The notes: generated from the sequence alone by a model not told the origin. Positions 32,950-44,797 are shown, numbered from the stretch's first letter. The stretch is 64,000 nucleotides of DNA from Hymenopus coronatus (GCA_030762935.1 CM060900.1:437899259-437963258); one strand, 5' to 3'. Translations and numbers: made by a program.

Positions 32950-33635
32950 TTCATAGGCGCAATTATTATTGGGTTTTCAAGAAGCGTGTTAAATTAACAT
33001 AGTGCAAAACTATGATTTTTTATGAAATAGTAAAGAATTTTAAAGAGCATTAAAACTAACAAAGGTTGTATTTAATTCTCTTCACTGTCGCTCTCATCTC
33101 TTCTGTATTCATATGATGACAATAAGCAATGTAATAAACATGGCTCTACTGCTGCAGTTACCTTGGTGAGTGACAATAAAAGTACAATAGTGAAACACTC
33201 AAAAGGAAAGTCGTTAAAAGCAGTAGGAAGCGAATATGTTGAACCTTATAAATAAACTGGTGTAGGAGAATATAACTGTCGTTTTGAACTGTAAATTAAA
33301 ATGTGTTCCTGAGCGGAGTGTTGCAAAGAATATTGCGGACACCAAGGAAGAAAATAAACAGTCGAAGGCCAGAACTAGAAAAATAGTTTAGCAAAGCGTA
33401 GAAAGTAAAAGCTTTGCTTTAATAACGAACGGCCAGCGCTAGACAAACTCAAATTCTGTTAACAATGGCCCAGAGGTTAAGCGATCCAGCATTCTTAAAG
33501 TATTTCTAAAAATTGTATTTAGGTTTGTGAACAGAAGTAATGTGAGTATAATAAGTATTGACTTAGAGGATAACATGTGATGGATACCCAGATATTACCT
33601 CTTCCTGCTAGTGATCTCAACTCAATATATTTCCG
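32950..33635. other. No gene seen
   Basis: AT-rich spacer. Confidence 0.4.
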
Positions 33636-33639
33636 TGTT

Positions 33640-33641
33640 TA

Positions 33642-33734
<93 letters not shown>

Positions 33735-33735
33735 T
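33640..33735. repeat. (TTA)n-(GTA)n compound microsatellite
   Basis: About 12 tta units pass directly into about 19 gta/tag units. Confidence 0.95.
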
Positions 33736-33961
33736 TTTTACTATCGCTGTTATAATTATTAGATAATGCTCAACAAATACTACGATGCCAAGTCCTATTT
33801 TTAGGAAAGTGCATATTCAAAACTATTCCGCGACAAGGAAAAATTGGATAACTCCAATAAAATAAAAAGTATTGCCTCTAGATGCTATTTTTCATTGAAG
33901 AAAAGTATCTAAAGAGTAACGTGCAGACAACGGATGGGGACCACTCGCGCACTGCGACTTT

Positions 33962-33969
33962 TCTCTCTC

Positions 33970-34011
<42 letters not shown>

Positions 34012-34071
34012 GCGCACACACACTCACGCACACACACACACACTCACGCACACACATATATATATATATAA
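33962..34071. repeat. (TC)n-(CA)n-(TA)n compound microsatellite
   Basis: Dinucleotide tracts in series. The plus frame at 33882-34088 is generated by them and is not a gene. Confidence 0.9.
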
Positions 34072-34200
34072 CCAGGAGGAACAGATGAAGTAGCAGGAAG
34101 CGTAGTAGACTACAGGCCACAGAGAAGCGCGGAAGTCCCAATATTTCCAAGCCCGATTACCTGTTCCACTGCTGGAACCGCCAGAGAAGATTATCGACCC
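34072..34200. repeat. Rep-D copy 1
   Basis: 'gactacaggccacagagaag' with 'cccaatatttccaagcccga' and 'ccgccagagaagattatcga' aligns with 42800-42920 ('ggctacaggccccagtcacg', 'ctaatatttccaggctcgaa', 'gcctagagaaggtgataaat'). Confidence 0.6.
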
Positions 34201-35015
34201 GTCAACTCAGCGACGAATATGTTTTCCATTGAGCATGCATCCGCGCCATCTGTCCGGAACTGTCATGCACTTCAAACCTAGCAGCAGACTTGATAGATGG
34301 AATGAACAGAGAAATGATTGAAAGGAAATTGTGGTTGACGAGGAAACCCACAGCATTCGCCTGATGTCCCTTGGAAGCCAGAAAGAATACATAAATGAAA
34401 ATTTCCGGTTTTCGGTGATCAAATCCGAGGCCTTCCGAATGATGCTGTGAAACTTTTCCCTATAAAATAGGCAACGTCCTGGGGAAAAAAAGGAAATGCG
34501 AGTCACACACGTTACCCGGTGCCACCTCGCTCGGTTTGAAGAGAACAAGCCGAAATTTTCATTAAGTCTTCCACTTAGCTTTTATGATTTAATGCTGCAT
34601 CTTAAATCTGTATTCAGAAGTGTTGTTGCAAATTTGTTCCATAGATATTATGCCGTTACTAAATTATGGAGAAACAAATTAAACTATTTCATTTAAAAGT
34701 GCACGTAGAATCTTCATAAACAAAACCTCGGTTTATATCCTCTACTGAACTAGTACGTAGAGGTAAATCCTTAAAGTTCATGTATTTTTTTTTAAAATAA
34801 TGATGTTCATATATCAGTTTAAATATTTACAAGAACTGAATACAGTTTATAAACGCAATAACTGCATAGGAAGTCTTACTTACCACGAACTGGGGAATTA
34901 ACTTCAAACATTTCAGTACTATACAGCAGAATTTCCATTGTAAGGAGCATTTAAGCTCTGTAATGTGTGTAATTTACTGCAGACCCGAAAAACATATTCT
35001 AAATTTAGCATATGA
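34201..35015. other. No gene seen
   Basis: The minus frame 34207-34548 (113 codons) starts within or near Rep-D and has no recognised domain. The rest is AT-rich. Confidence 0.35.
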
Positions 35016-35019
35016 TTAT

Positions 35020-35230
35020 TGACCAGGGAACGAAGGGAGCGCAGGGGATCGTGGGTTCGAGTCCCGCCTTGTGCAAGGGTGTTATATGTTTGTGTATGTG
35101 TGTGTAAAAAGTAAAACAGAAATTCAGTAATCATACAGCAATCAAAGTAAACAAATTAGGTAAATAAAAAGTAGGGTATACAGCGCCGGAGTCCCGATCA
35201 GACTCCGGAACTGTATTTAAAAAAACAAAA
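35020..35230 (+). repeat. SINE S2, forward, diverged
   Basis: The B-box 'gtgggttcgagtcccgcctt', then 'gttatatgtttgtgtatgtg' and the palindromic tail block 'ccggagtcccgatcagactc', then an A-rich end, match S2. The head is partly lost and the middle is altered, so this copy is older than the pair at 26.9 and 30.6 kb. Confidence 0.8.
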
Positions 35231-35865
35231 TGGGGGGGGGGACACCTCGGGCCTCGACCCGAGGACGTGGAATTCTCGCTCATCCCATGCATGTCAATGA
35301 TTCCTATTCTAAACATTCTAGACGATCTTTTATTGTGCACGTGTGTAAAAGGAGACGAATATAATTTCAAATGTCTATATTTAGGAATAAACATTTTCTA
35401 GACCTTTTACTGTGATTGTGTTTATTTTATGTTAATATGAATACTAAATTTCATTCAAATTGGATAATTACCTTGCAACATACAAATTATTTTGTAAACT
35501 TTAGTATTTAAATATGTTACATAGCCCAAATGTCCCACGCGTCTCAAAATTTGAGAAAATTGGTTCAAATTTTCCGATTTGGAGCGTTGAACCACATAGA
35601 AAGGTTTAAATGCAGATATTTAAATAACGTCCATTACTAATTTATTAATTTTTAAAATATAGAGAAATAATTATTCTGTATAAAAGTATATTTTTTGAAC
35701 AATTATTATTAGGTCCAGATAATTTTGTCCTTTCCAATATTACAATAGATGCTTCTGCACATACTGGGATATTTTAATTGTATTAGAAACGAAACTTAAA
35801 ACAGGTTGAACAATTTGAAGGCGTGAACATTTAGTTTTATGAAATTGTGTGTTAGGAAACAGGTG
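35231..35865. other. No gene seen
   Basis: A G-run at 35232-35241 abuts the S2 end. The remainder is AT-rich. Confidence 0.4.
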
Positions 35866-35867
35866 TG

Positions 35868-36078
35868 GCCGCACTGTGGCCGAGTGGTTAGACTACTCGC
35901 CTCTCACCGAGATGGCCCAGGTTCGATCCTAAGTGAACTCAGGTGAGATTTTTGGTGGACTAAGTGCACAGGGGTATCTCGGTTTCCTCCGCCATCGCAT
36001 TCCGCTGGTGCTCCATCTTTATTCTATTTATCATCAGTGGGGTATCATTTGCAGTAAAAAAAAAATTATAGTATAAAA
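35868..36078 (+). repeat. SINE S1, nearly full length
   Basis: The A-box head 'gtggccgagtggttagacta', the B-box 'caggttcgatcctaagtgaa', the body 'gcattccgctggtgctccat' and an A-rich end. The 3' tail is diverged. Confidence 0.85.
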
Positions 36079-36079
36079 A

Positions 36080-37020
36080 ATAGCAAACATATATCGTATG
36101 ATCTTTAAATGGATGTAAAGCCTGAAGTAAGGGGAGGACAGTTAAATGTTGATTCTCTTTAGACACCTAAAGTTTCCAACAGCAATAAAAAAGTAGTCTT
36201 CGGTTTTTTGACCGATTTTAGACAAAATTTCACTCCTTTTATAATAGTTTGCGTTTCTTCGTGGCTATTATCGTCTTTTTCAGGTAATATGGTGACTCTT
36301 TAGTTTACTTTACTTCAGAAGAGTTTAAGCCCACCAGCGACTCGTGAGTATACATTTAAGGTACTCACAAAAGTTTAAGGGCTGGATAGTTCTGGAAATG
36401 TAAAATAGCATCTGCTCCATAATATTTATGAATAGGCTTCGAACATGACATTAGGTTTGGTTAACTTCTAGTATGCTGGTACGATGTTTAGAAGCGAACG
36501 GAGAGGCGAGAGGCAGAAAACTACTGTGTTTGTGCTATAGGTATCGTACAAGTGGACACAGAAGTAAGTGTATGGTTGTGAAGTAAACATAAATTTGTAT
36601 TACAAAGTATAAATAGCATGAGCAAAATAATTAATCAATATTGTTGCAGATGAAATGGTCAGTTTTATGTGTGATCTATTCGATTGGACAACTAATGCAC
36701 TGGATTACAACATATTTTCGAAATGTATCAAAAGCAAACGTGTTCTGTTAGACTTTGTACCTTTAGAACTATCGCTTGCTTAGAGTGAATAAGTGACAGT
36801 GTTGGGGGAGGGGGAGGTCCCAGTGAAACCCTATGTGCACATAAATACTTCCCAACCAGAGTGTAACCAAATCGCCGTGTCCGAAACCCAGTTGTGATTA
36901 TAGACAATTGTTACAACAGCAGCCAATCCTAACAACAACTGATACTGTAAATACAAAGAAGATGATGATGATGAGGAGGAGGGAGAGGGGGACGAGGTTA
37001 ATATTTTGTCATTGTCGTTG
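36080..37020. other. No gene seen
   Basis: AT-rich spacer. A GAT/GAG-rich run at 36960-36991 adjoins the next SINE. Confidence 0.4.
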
Positions 37021-37023
37021 TCG

Positions 37024-37185
37024 TGGAATTTCATTCCGCAAGAGCTCTTTTACATGCCAATAAATCTGACACGGGGCTGTTGCTTTTATACATACATAAA
37101 AACCATCGATGTGGGCCGGGTTTGATCCCACGATCTTGGGATCAGTAAAACAACAATTAACCAACTGAGCCATACCAGGCCGACG
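37024..37185 (-). repeat. SINE S6, inverted
   Basis: Reversed: a tRNA-like head with 'ggtatggctcagttggttaa' and the B-box 'gtgggatcaaacccggccca', then 'catcgatggtttttatgtat', 'cagccccgtgtcagatttat' and 'tggcatgtaaaagagctc'. The order (tRNA head, GATGG..TTTAA, CAG..C.TGTCAG, TGGCATGTAAAAGAACTC) matches a SINE type I recall from orthopteroid and blattodean insects. That identification is from memory only. Confidence 0.75.
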
Positions 37186-37189
37186 ACGA

Positions 37190-38405
37190 AGAAGAGGGGG
37201 AGGATAATGCATAAATTATTTTACGAGGGAACGGGTAGTTTTTGTGGATTTTTGTTGTGTACAGCGTTCAAAGGCAAGAACAAAGTAACATGTTCATTAG
37301 ATTGAAGTTGAGAATATGCATATTGTGGAATATAAGACTCCATCTCATTTATGTTATGTACCTCTTGGAAGACGCCTAGATGACACGATTAATGCTTCAG
37401 GGTTAAGCTACATTAACAACGCTGGCATCTAGTGACCTCAACTTCTGGCATTAATGTGGAACTGTACGGAAAGAGTGCGGTATTCGTGCACGCCTTCAAG
37501 TGTGCACGAGGCGTGTGTATTTGGCCCATAAAGTAATTACTCATACCAGTCATGCATGCGTAAAACCTCCTTAAAATGTGCACAAGCCAAAATGTGCTAC
37601 CAGCGTTATTGCCACATTTGTTCGGGTTTAGAGAATCACTGCTATCGTTTTAAACACAGTAGGGTTTAATCTGCTTTTAATGGTATTCAAAGAAGCACAA
37701 CAAATAACGATACCAAACATTAGGGTGCTCATGTGCTCTTATATAGTAGACGCCAATGTTTAACTCAAACCAGGGATAGGCCACCTTATGGCTTGAACAA
37801 CGTATTATAAAACCCCACTGTAGCTTCTTGCAGCATGGTTTTTATAAAAAATTCAGGAACTAATAGAGGTCTAGAGCCCCTGAGGCCCACCTTTGAATCC
37901 ATGGCTGGTTCTTGTGCTCCGTCAAAACCGATATTTAATATTCCGTTCTTCCACGTAATCTGAGAACACGGATGCTGCTGTGCCCGCACATGCGAGGAGC
38001 AATCCTTTGACATGAGATTATCCCCTGATATCGATTCATGTTCATATCGTCTCGAGTACAGAATATAATTAGATGTCTAGATCAGGTCTGCCAATGCTAA
38101 TGACAGGAACAAGTACTCGACATGTGGTTCGAACATGCGAGGAGGTCAAGATCGGAACTTAATTAAAGTAATTCAAATTTATTCCGCGTTGACACTGCGA
38201 AATTAAACCGCAGTTTCTAAGGGCAAAAAGACATCTCGTAATGCAGCACGAGGTTTCATATATCTCTTATCCTTTGAGTTTTCTTACCACGCATATTAAA
38301 ATATGTATACAGCTTCAAAAGATAGCAAATCTAACTTCCTTAGTTTCCAAAAGATAGCTCAGGACACTCGTAATTAAACTTTTATTGGACGTAAACCATT
38401 TTTAT
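37190..38405. other. No gene seen
   Basis: The minus frame 37786-38013 is unrecognised. No repeat match. Confidence 0.4.
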
Positions 38406-38408
38406 TTT

Positions 38409-39385
38409 CTCTACAGGTATTCACTATATGTATAGTAGATAGAGAAGGTGTGTGTGTGTGTGTGGTTTCAAACAGTATAACTAAAAACTAGAAATCTGGT
38501 GTTTGATACCATTATCTTTCAAAAGTGCACCCACAAATTCAATGTCGAGCTCACCGAAAATATAATTTTGAGGTCACCTGCGTCCGAAAAAAAACATTTT
38601 TAGAAAAAAAAAAGGCCTTGTGTGTGGCGTACGTGCGTGTGTGAGGGTGCATACGTGTTTGTGTTTGGGGGTGAGCACGTGTGTGTGAATAGCATAGCTC
38701 AAAAACTTCAAGACCGTAAAATACCAAATTTGGTATTTAAGTTTACTATCTTCCACGGATGCGACACGATGATTTTCAAGAAAAGACCTCCCAAAACTAC
38801 ACTTTCCATGAAAATCTGTGAATTTTCTCAAAAATAACTGGCGATTTTCATTATAATACCCTATATTAAAGATATTCACATCTCAAATAAAATGCATATG
38901 ATGAATTTTCTGGGAATAGCTTCTGAAGACCTGTTCATTCTGGATGAATTTTGCTGAAACTGTTGTAACTGGTAAAACGTAAGAAATGGAAAAAAAATTA
39001 CAACACAAAAAACTATATTTCGTTAAAGCACACAATTTATATCATAGCGTTGACGTTTTTCCAGATATTCCGTGTTATTGGTTTCAACGTTAATACTTCA
39101 ACCTGTTTCACAGTGTAGGTTAGCTTCTTTCGTCTGTCTTTTGTTTATTCAGCAAAGAGTACGGAATTTCAATTGTTTCACATAGTGACTGGCTTTTAAA
39201 GAAATTGATTATCGCGTTAGCCTAGTAGATTCCTTTTGTTTCCTTCTGTTTAAACAAGATCAAGTGATAAGTCCAGTTCTGCTAATGTTTTTCTAAATTA
39301 GCATGATGCAGATAAAAGAATAATATTTTGTGGAATTTGTTTTTGGAAAGCTAGAGAAAGCCATGTGAATAAAACACATCCAAGT
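38409..39385 (+). repeat. Rep-A, forward, with duplicated internal segment
   Basis: The left end is near 'attttctctacaggtattca'; the right end is 'gctagagaaagccatgtgaa' (39350-39369). The TG tract plus the following palindromic region occurs twice: once misplaced near the left end (38449-38523) and once in the normal position (38618-38760). At 38719-38738 the copy carries a perfect 20-bp palindrome, 'aaataccaaatttggtattt'. Confidence 0.8.
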
Positions 39386-39394
39386 TTTATCTTT

Positions 39395-39800
39395 CTTCAA
39401 ACATAGCTCTTAACAGTTTTGGTTAAAATACCATATACCAAATGAAATGTGTAAGTTGAAGTCTCTGGGAATAACCTGGGAAGCTGTCTTCGTGCTGGAT
39501 AAATTTTGCTTGGCTAGTAAACCGCAACAGATAGAAAAACCTTACCGCACCTAGATTTCGTTGAAGCAGACAATTGATTTCAGATAGATTTTTGTTTGTG
39601 GAATTAACCATTTTCGTGGCATTCCTTGTTACTTGTTTACATTTTCTAATACTTATACTTTTCTCAAATGGAAAATGAAACCTTGGTTACATAGTGACCG
39701 CTTTTGAAAGATATGACTGTCGCTTTAGCCTAGTATATTCCTTTATTCCCCTTGTATCTAAGAGAAACATGAAATAAAGCAATTCTTCTAATGCTTATCT
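39395..39800 (+). repeat. Rep-A, forward, partial, in tandem with previous copy
   Basis: 'ggttaaaataccatatacca', 'tctctgggaataacctggga', 'cttatctcgattagctttgt' show the 3' half of Rep-A. It begins about 10 bp after the previous copy and has the same orientation. Confidence 0.7.
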
Positions 39801-40475
39801 CGATTAGCTTTGTCTCTGTGAAACTCTTTTTCCATTTTCTTCAGACATATCTGTGCTGGCAATAACAGGCGCGACTCATCCGGTATATTAAAAATAATAT
39901 GAATTTAGCGTTGGATGAGATGTACCGACCTGCATAAAGGATGCCCAGTAGTGGAACGCAGCTGTTTCTGTTGATAATGCGAAAAATACAACCCCACCCT
40001 CTGTCCGCAAGAACACTTATAGAACCGAAATGCCGAAGGACAACCCTACTCGTCAATGTGTTATCATTAGCGGAGTAACACTAATACATAGTAACATAAG
40101 ACTTTATTTATTTCAAAATTTGTTACAAAATAATTAGCTCTAATTCACTGCTGCAAAAAAATTCACTCAACTTCGACCCGTAGACAGTAGATGGCTTTCT
40201 CACGCCACTACGTGCTAACCTTCGCAGTCGTGTGCTGACTTAAGACACACTCACTTGACCTGCAACTCTTCTTTATATAGCCACGAATGACGTCACGGAA
40301 GTTTCTGGAAATTCAATATTCTGTCTGTGCTGGTTGCGTCGATGTGTCCTATTCCATGGCTTCCAGCTACCGGCGAGTAGCTTCCTGTGTTTACCGCATT
40401 CCAAGGCCTTGTCCCGCCGCCTCATATAAGGTGAACGTGAGAAAGGCCATACAAGGCACTGTCTTAAAATGCTTA
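39801..40475. other. No gene seen
   Basis: The frames 39841-40056 (minus) and 40273-40509 (minus) are unrecognised. Confidence 0.4.
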
Positions 40476-40477
40476 CC

Positions 40478-40870
40478 GAGCTAGGTGGCACCGTGGTAAC
40501 GACTCGCATTCGAGAGATCCTGGGTTCGATCCCCAGTGACGGCCCATTCTAACACATGGGATTTTTCGAGGGTTTTCCCTGCTCATAAGACCAATGCTGG
40601 AATGCTTTTATTGTATCCCAAATTTCATGTCCTTCCACATCCTTGCATTCTCATTTCATCCATCCTTCACCCCCTCAGTCTCTTTCAGGGGCTGTGTGGT
40701 TGTCGTGGAAAGGAGAAAGGATGCTCTCTCGAACTCTCACCGTTCCCTAACTTCGACTGATTGCCGGGATATAAGGATCCCCCTTGGGGCCCGATCTGCC
40801 TGTCCGACTGTCGGGGAGTCTCAATCTGGTAAATGTATGGACCCCGTCTACTATTGAGTCGCTGCTATCT
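40478..40870 (+). repeat. S4, forward copy with intact tRNA-like head
   Basis: A-box-like 'gaggtggcaccgtggtaacg' (approximate) and the B-box 'cctgggttcgatccccagtg' make a tRNA-like head. The body 'ggggcccgatctgcctgtcc' and 'agtctcaatctggtaaatgt' is the reverse complement of the blocks at 16510-16560. This copy shows which end of S4 is 5'. Confidence 0.75.
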
Positions 40871-41231
40871 CCGGTCACCCAGCATCTAATTTCAACATTA
40901 GAGATGAAGTAGCGAAATCTGGCTTTTGCGATGTAGGGTTCGTTCTATCAGTAGATCTCCTAGTTCACGCACATGACATAATGACTCAGGGCCTCAAAGA
41001 AAGAAACTTTCTTTGGTTGACAACACTGCGGAAAGGCAGGCCTTCTTATCTTCTTCCCCCGGCCCTCCTTACCCGTAAAATAGCGTCCAAGAAAGGTTAC
41101 GCGCGTAGTGCATCTAACTAAATCATAGCAAAATGTTGTCTAACTTTCAACTTTAAATTGAATAACTAATGATACTCTTTATGATGGGTCTTATTTGCAA
41201 CCTACAATCGCATTTTTAGCTTTGTTTAAGG

Positions 41232-42290
41232 TGATGCATCTGTGAAATATGTCCAAACATTGTGAAACATTAGAAAATTAGTTTGCTCAGAATAAAATGT
41301 TGGCGGCGCCATGGCCGAGTGTTTAGGCCGCTCGCCTCCTACCTACGCGGCCCGGGTTCGATCCCAAGTGCCCGAATGTGGGATTTGTGGTGCAAGAAAC
41401 GGCGTCTCTCCGGGTTCTCCAGTTACCTCGCCACTCATGTCATCAATTGCTCCATTTTCACCTTACTATCATCCATTTCGCCTGCATTTCATATCATCCA
41501 CTTCCGGACGCTCATGCCTGGTTACGGGCCGACCACTCGTTCGAGGTTCCCCATTCTGTGGTTTCGTACTGTTGGCGCCCCGACAGGCTCCTGAACCCAC
41601 AGGCATCCGCTTGTGTCTTAGGGGGTTAACGGTCCTAAATAAAGGGAGGGAAAATAAAACATGAATTCAAAACTTCAAGAAAATGTGTCATTTTTCCCAT
41701 TTGGTGAACTTTAGCTTCAGATAATAAGTAGTTAGCAGATAGAAATGGGTAGGCGCTTATTAATAGATACTCCCAATTTTAAGTCGTATTTGCTCGCAAA
41801 GTTTTTTCCAACATTTTTCAAGGCTCAAAATGTCCACATATTGCAATTTTTCACTAATTTGTTCAACATTTATACTTCCGCTCACAAGTACCTTAAAGAG
41901 AATGGTCTTATTACTTTTTCTAAATAATGCTCTAATTATTAAAATTAAATGATTACATTTTGAAAAATCAAGAGCTTTTGAAAATATGAAAAGCAACAAT
42001 TTTTGTAGACTAACTAGAGATAAATAAAAATAGATATTCCGGATTTATTTGTAAACTCATTTTCTGTAAAACTGAATTGGTATGTGTATATTTAAAAAAA
42101 ACACACATCATATGGCTCATTTTCATTAGAATAATAAATTTACACAATAAACATTATTATTTAAGTAATCACACAAGCTGGAATGTTTAAGCGTGGCATA
42201 AATATCAGTATTATTGTTAATAATATATAAATAATATTAACAATAACTGGTATAAAATTCCACTTTCCAAATTTCACAAAAAGAGAAATA
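41232..42290 (+). repeat. Rep-C copy 1, interrupted by an S1-like SINE
   Basis: Flanks and right part ('gtccaaacattgtgaaacat', 'cagaataaaatgttg', then after the SINE 'aacttcaagaaaatgtgtca', 'gcgcttattaatagatactc', 'gcaatttttcactaatttgt', 'gagaatggtcttattacttt') are colinear with 52045-52830. No coding capacity is seen. The family name is mine. Confidence 0.75.
41302..41658 (+). repeat. S1-headed SINE with alternative tail, inserted in Rep-C
   Basis: S1 head 'ggcgccatggccgagtgttt', B-box 'cccgggttcgatcccaagtg' and 'tgtgggatttgtggtgcaag'. After 'ttcgcctgcatttcatatca' the tail differs from S1 and matches 56500-56670. It is flanked by 'aataaaa(c)atg'-like repeats, and the paralogous empty site is at about 52088-52105. 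The frames 41283-41664 are SINE read-through. Confidence 0.85.
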
Positions 42291-42785
42291 CCTCAAGTTT
42301 GTTCTACCTTTTCTTTAGAAACGATTGAAGCAATTTTTGTGAAACTGGCATATATTACACCTTAGGCTCCATTGATAGAACAGGCTATATACCTAGCATC
42401 CTAATGATTTCATCAAAAATTAATTTCGATTATAACCTCAGAATCATAACTACCCTGTTTGTATTAATTCTCTCATTGTTGAAACCAATGCAAGATTATC
42501 AAAACTTAACAATGGTTTATATTAATGCTAAAGATGTGTTCAAGAGGTTGCTTAGGATTGCCGAAGTTATCACCTTAAATACCTTTAAGAGTGTTTTAAA
42601 ACCTTGGTAATTAATACCACTTTTAATAATATTTATTTCTAATTGCAATTATCTTTTATTTTAATGTGTTTTTGACGATTGTCCATAATCACTCGTGCGA
42701 CTTCATGAAAAGGAAATAAATAAATAAATACTATGGGTATACGTTATACAGAGGGGAACTATATAGATCTCTTGTAGTTAAAACC
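42291..42785. other. No gene seen
   Basis: The plus frame 42404-42610 (68 codons) is AT-rich and unrecognised. Confidence 0.35.
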
Positions 42786-42789
42786 CTCC

Positions 42790-42920
42790 AAGAGGAAGGT
42801 AGGAGGCTACAGGCCCCAGTCACGCGGCCACAGAGACGCGCCGAAACCTCTAATATTTCCAGGCTCGAAGACTCGTCCTACGACTGGTGTTGCCTAGAGA
42901 AGGTGATAAATGACCCTCAA
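42790..42920. repeat. Rep-D copy 2
   Basis: Colinear with 34072-34200 ('ctacaggcc', 'aatatttccaggctcg', 'agagaaggtgataaat'). Same orientation as copy 1. Confidence 0.6.
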
Positions 42921-42944
42921 CCAAGGAGCCCTCTAAGTGTTCTT

Positions 42945-43100
42945 TAAGCAATGGCTCACGTGACAGCACGGCATTCTGATCCAAAGGTCAGGGGTTCATA
43001 CCAGGCACATATCTATGGTTTTTAAGTGTGCTTAAAACTGACTACCCCATGTTAGTATATTTTCTAGCATGCAGAACAATATCCAAAGGCACTGGCAGCG
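42945..43100 (+). repeat. SINE S6, forward, decayed
   Basis: A tRNA-like 'caaaggtcaggggttcatac' B-box region, then 'tatggtttttaagtgtgctt' and 'tagtatattttctagcatgc', parallel the S6 copy at 37024-37185. Confidence 0.6.
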
Positions 43101-43194
43101 CTGATATGATCCTGAAAATTGACAGCCTTGTTATCAAACAGATAATACTTTAAACTGACGGATGGAAAGGCAACTGAGTAAAATTAAAATAAAG

Positions 43195-43340
43195 GAAGGA
43201 AATTTGAAACTGACGATAACCCACCCCAGAATTCGCCTACTTACCACAAAAACCCAGTGGTCGGTTGCGGGGGATTGAGCCCGGAATCTCCGGAATTCAA
43301 GCCTCGTATGTTACCGCCGAGCCATCTTACTCGGTTACTA
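43195..43340 (-). repeat. S4-like head, inverted
   Basis: 'caccccagaattcgcctact', 'acaaaaacccagtggtcggt', the reversed B-box 'gattgagcccggaatctccg' and the reversed A-box 'ttaccgccgagccatcttac' match the head-proximal part of S4. Confidence 0.65.
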
Positions 43341-44795
43341 AATACACAATAGCTACAAAGGTAAAACTATCATGAATGCAAAACATTCCGAAAGAAAATA
43401 AAACGGAAACATTTAATATGCAGATCACTGCCATATTTTTAATTATTGTTCGTAAAGAGTCAAGCAGAGCAAGAATAATTTCATTTTTTACATATATATT
43501 AAATGGTTAGGCATTTACTTTCCATTATCCAGTTGCTCGCAGCTATTACTCTTTCTGTATGTTGCTACGCTTTTCGTTTAATATTATTTTAATGAAGGTA
43601 AAACATTTCCCCGCATTAGTCACGCCGCTTGCATACGAACCCAAATGATTCATTGCCCTGCAAAAACACTGCTATATCACTTGCGTCTCAACCCTTGCAA
43701 CCTTGCTTTCAACTTTCCAGCGGCCTACAGGCAACAAGGAAGCTTTTAAAGGAAGGCGAGGTGAAATTGCTCCCAAAATTCAATTTTTTTCTTCGAAGCT
43801 TAAAAAATTGTTTGAGCTTGCTTCTCAATAATCTCCATTGCTCTCTTGTGTGAGAGACATTTTCAAATGCCACGTGTGAAGCTTCGAATATTCATTTGCA
43901 TTTTAAATTTCTTTTTACTTATTTTATTTTTCTTGCACTTTATTAGACATCATTTAGCACATATTATTGGGTAACACACAAAATGACTTCTTATTTGACT
44001 TCCCTTTACATGTTCATGATTCTTCAGCTAACCAGAATTTACTTTGACAATTTCTGTAAATAAACTTACACGTTTAAAATTGCAATAATATTTTGAGGAA
44101 GCAGTCAAAAAGGTTCCAAATGATGTACATGTCCTCTTGTATTCTAACACTCATGACTGTGTTACTTTGTGTTACCAAATATTTAATTGGTACATCATGC
44201 GTGTTATTCTAATAAAAAAATTCTTTCTGGTTGCATCTTTAAGGGAAAATATTGGCAAACTGTCTCAAAATAAATTTCAATAACATTTTTATTTGGTCAC
44301 ATGTATTTATTTGAAAACATATTACAAGGGTTATTTTTATTTTTATTCCATGCTTAAGTCCATTGACAATTTAAATGCCTTGTTAGTACAACTAAGCCAC
44401 GTCCCTTTTTCAGGCAAGCCACCACCTGTGACATTCCATGAACTAATCGAATCCTATTAAGTTCACTTCATTCGTAAGAAATGTTATATAATATTGTATA
44501 AGTGATAGAGGAAAATGTACTACATAAAATGTACATCTATTTTAAAATATATAACTTATTTAAAATAACTTTTTGTGACGTATGTCATAATTTTTTTTTT
44601 AAATTTTTTTAATAGGTGCACTTTATCAAGCCCTGTCAATTTCCGACTGTTTCTTGCGATGGCACGAAAATAGCGTTGAATTTTATGGTCAACATATATC
44701 ATCCAGTTTTTAAACATGTTATTATCACTATTCTCTTTATCAACAACGATGCGTGTAATGCATCTATTTCTACAATGGTTAATAAAATGTAATAA
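43341..44795. other. No gene seen
   Basis: The plus frame 43629-43853 is unrecognised. AT-rich throughout. Confidence 0.4.

Positions 44796-44797
<2 letters not shown>

Noticed and set aside
40478..40550. Possible functional tRNA gene
   Set aside because: The B-box is good, but the acceptor arms do not pair, the sequence continues into a repeated S4 body, and related heads occur elsewhere. The same reasoning rejects the tRNA-like heads at 747, 21495, 28680, 35868, 37110, 55665 and 58420 as tRNA genes.
41283..41664. Three overlapping plus-strand frames of 83-117 codons
   Set aside because: All lie in the S1-headed SINE; the openness reflects its GC-rich composition.
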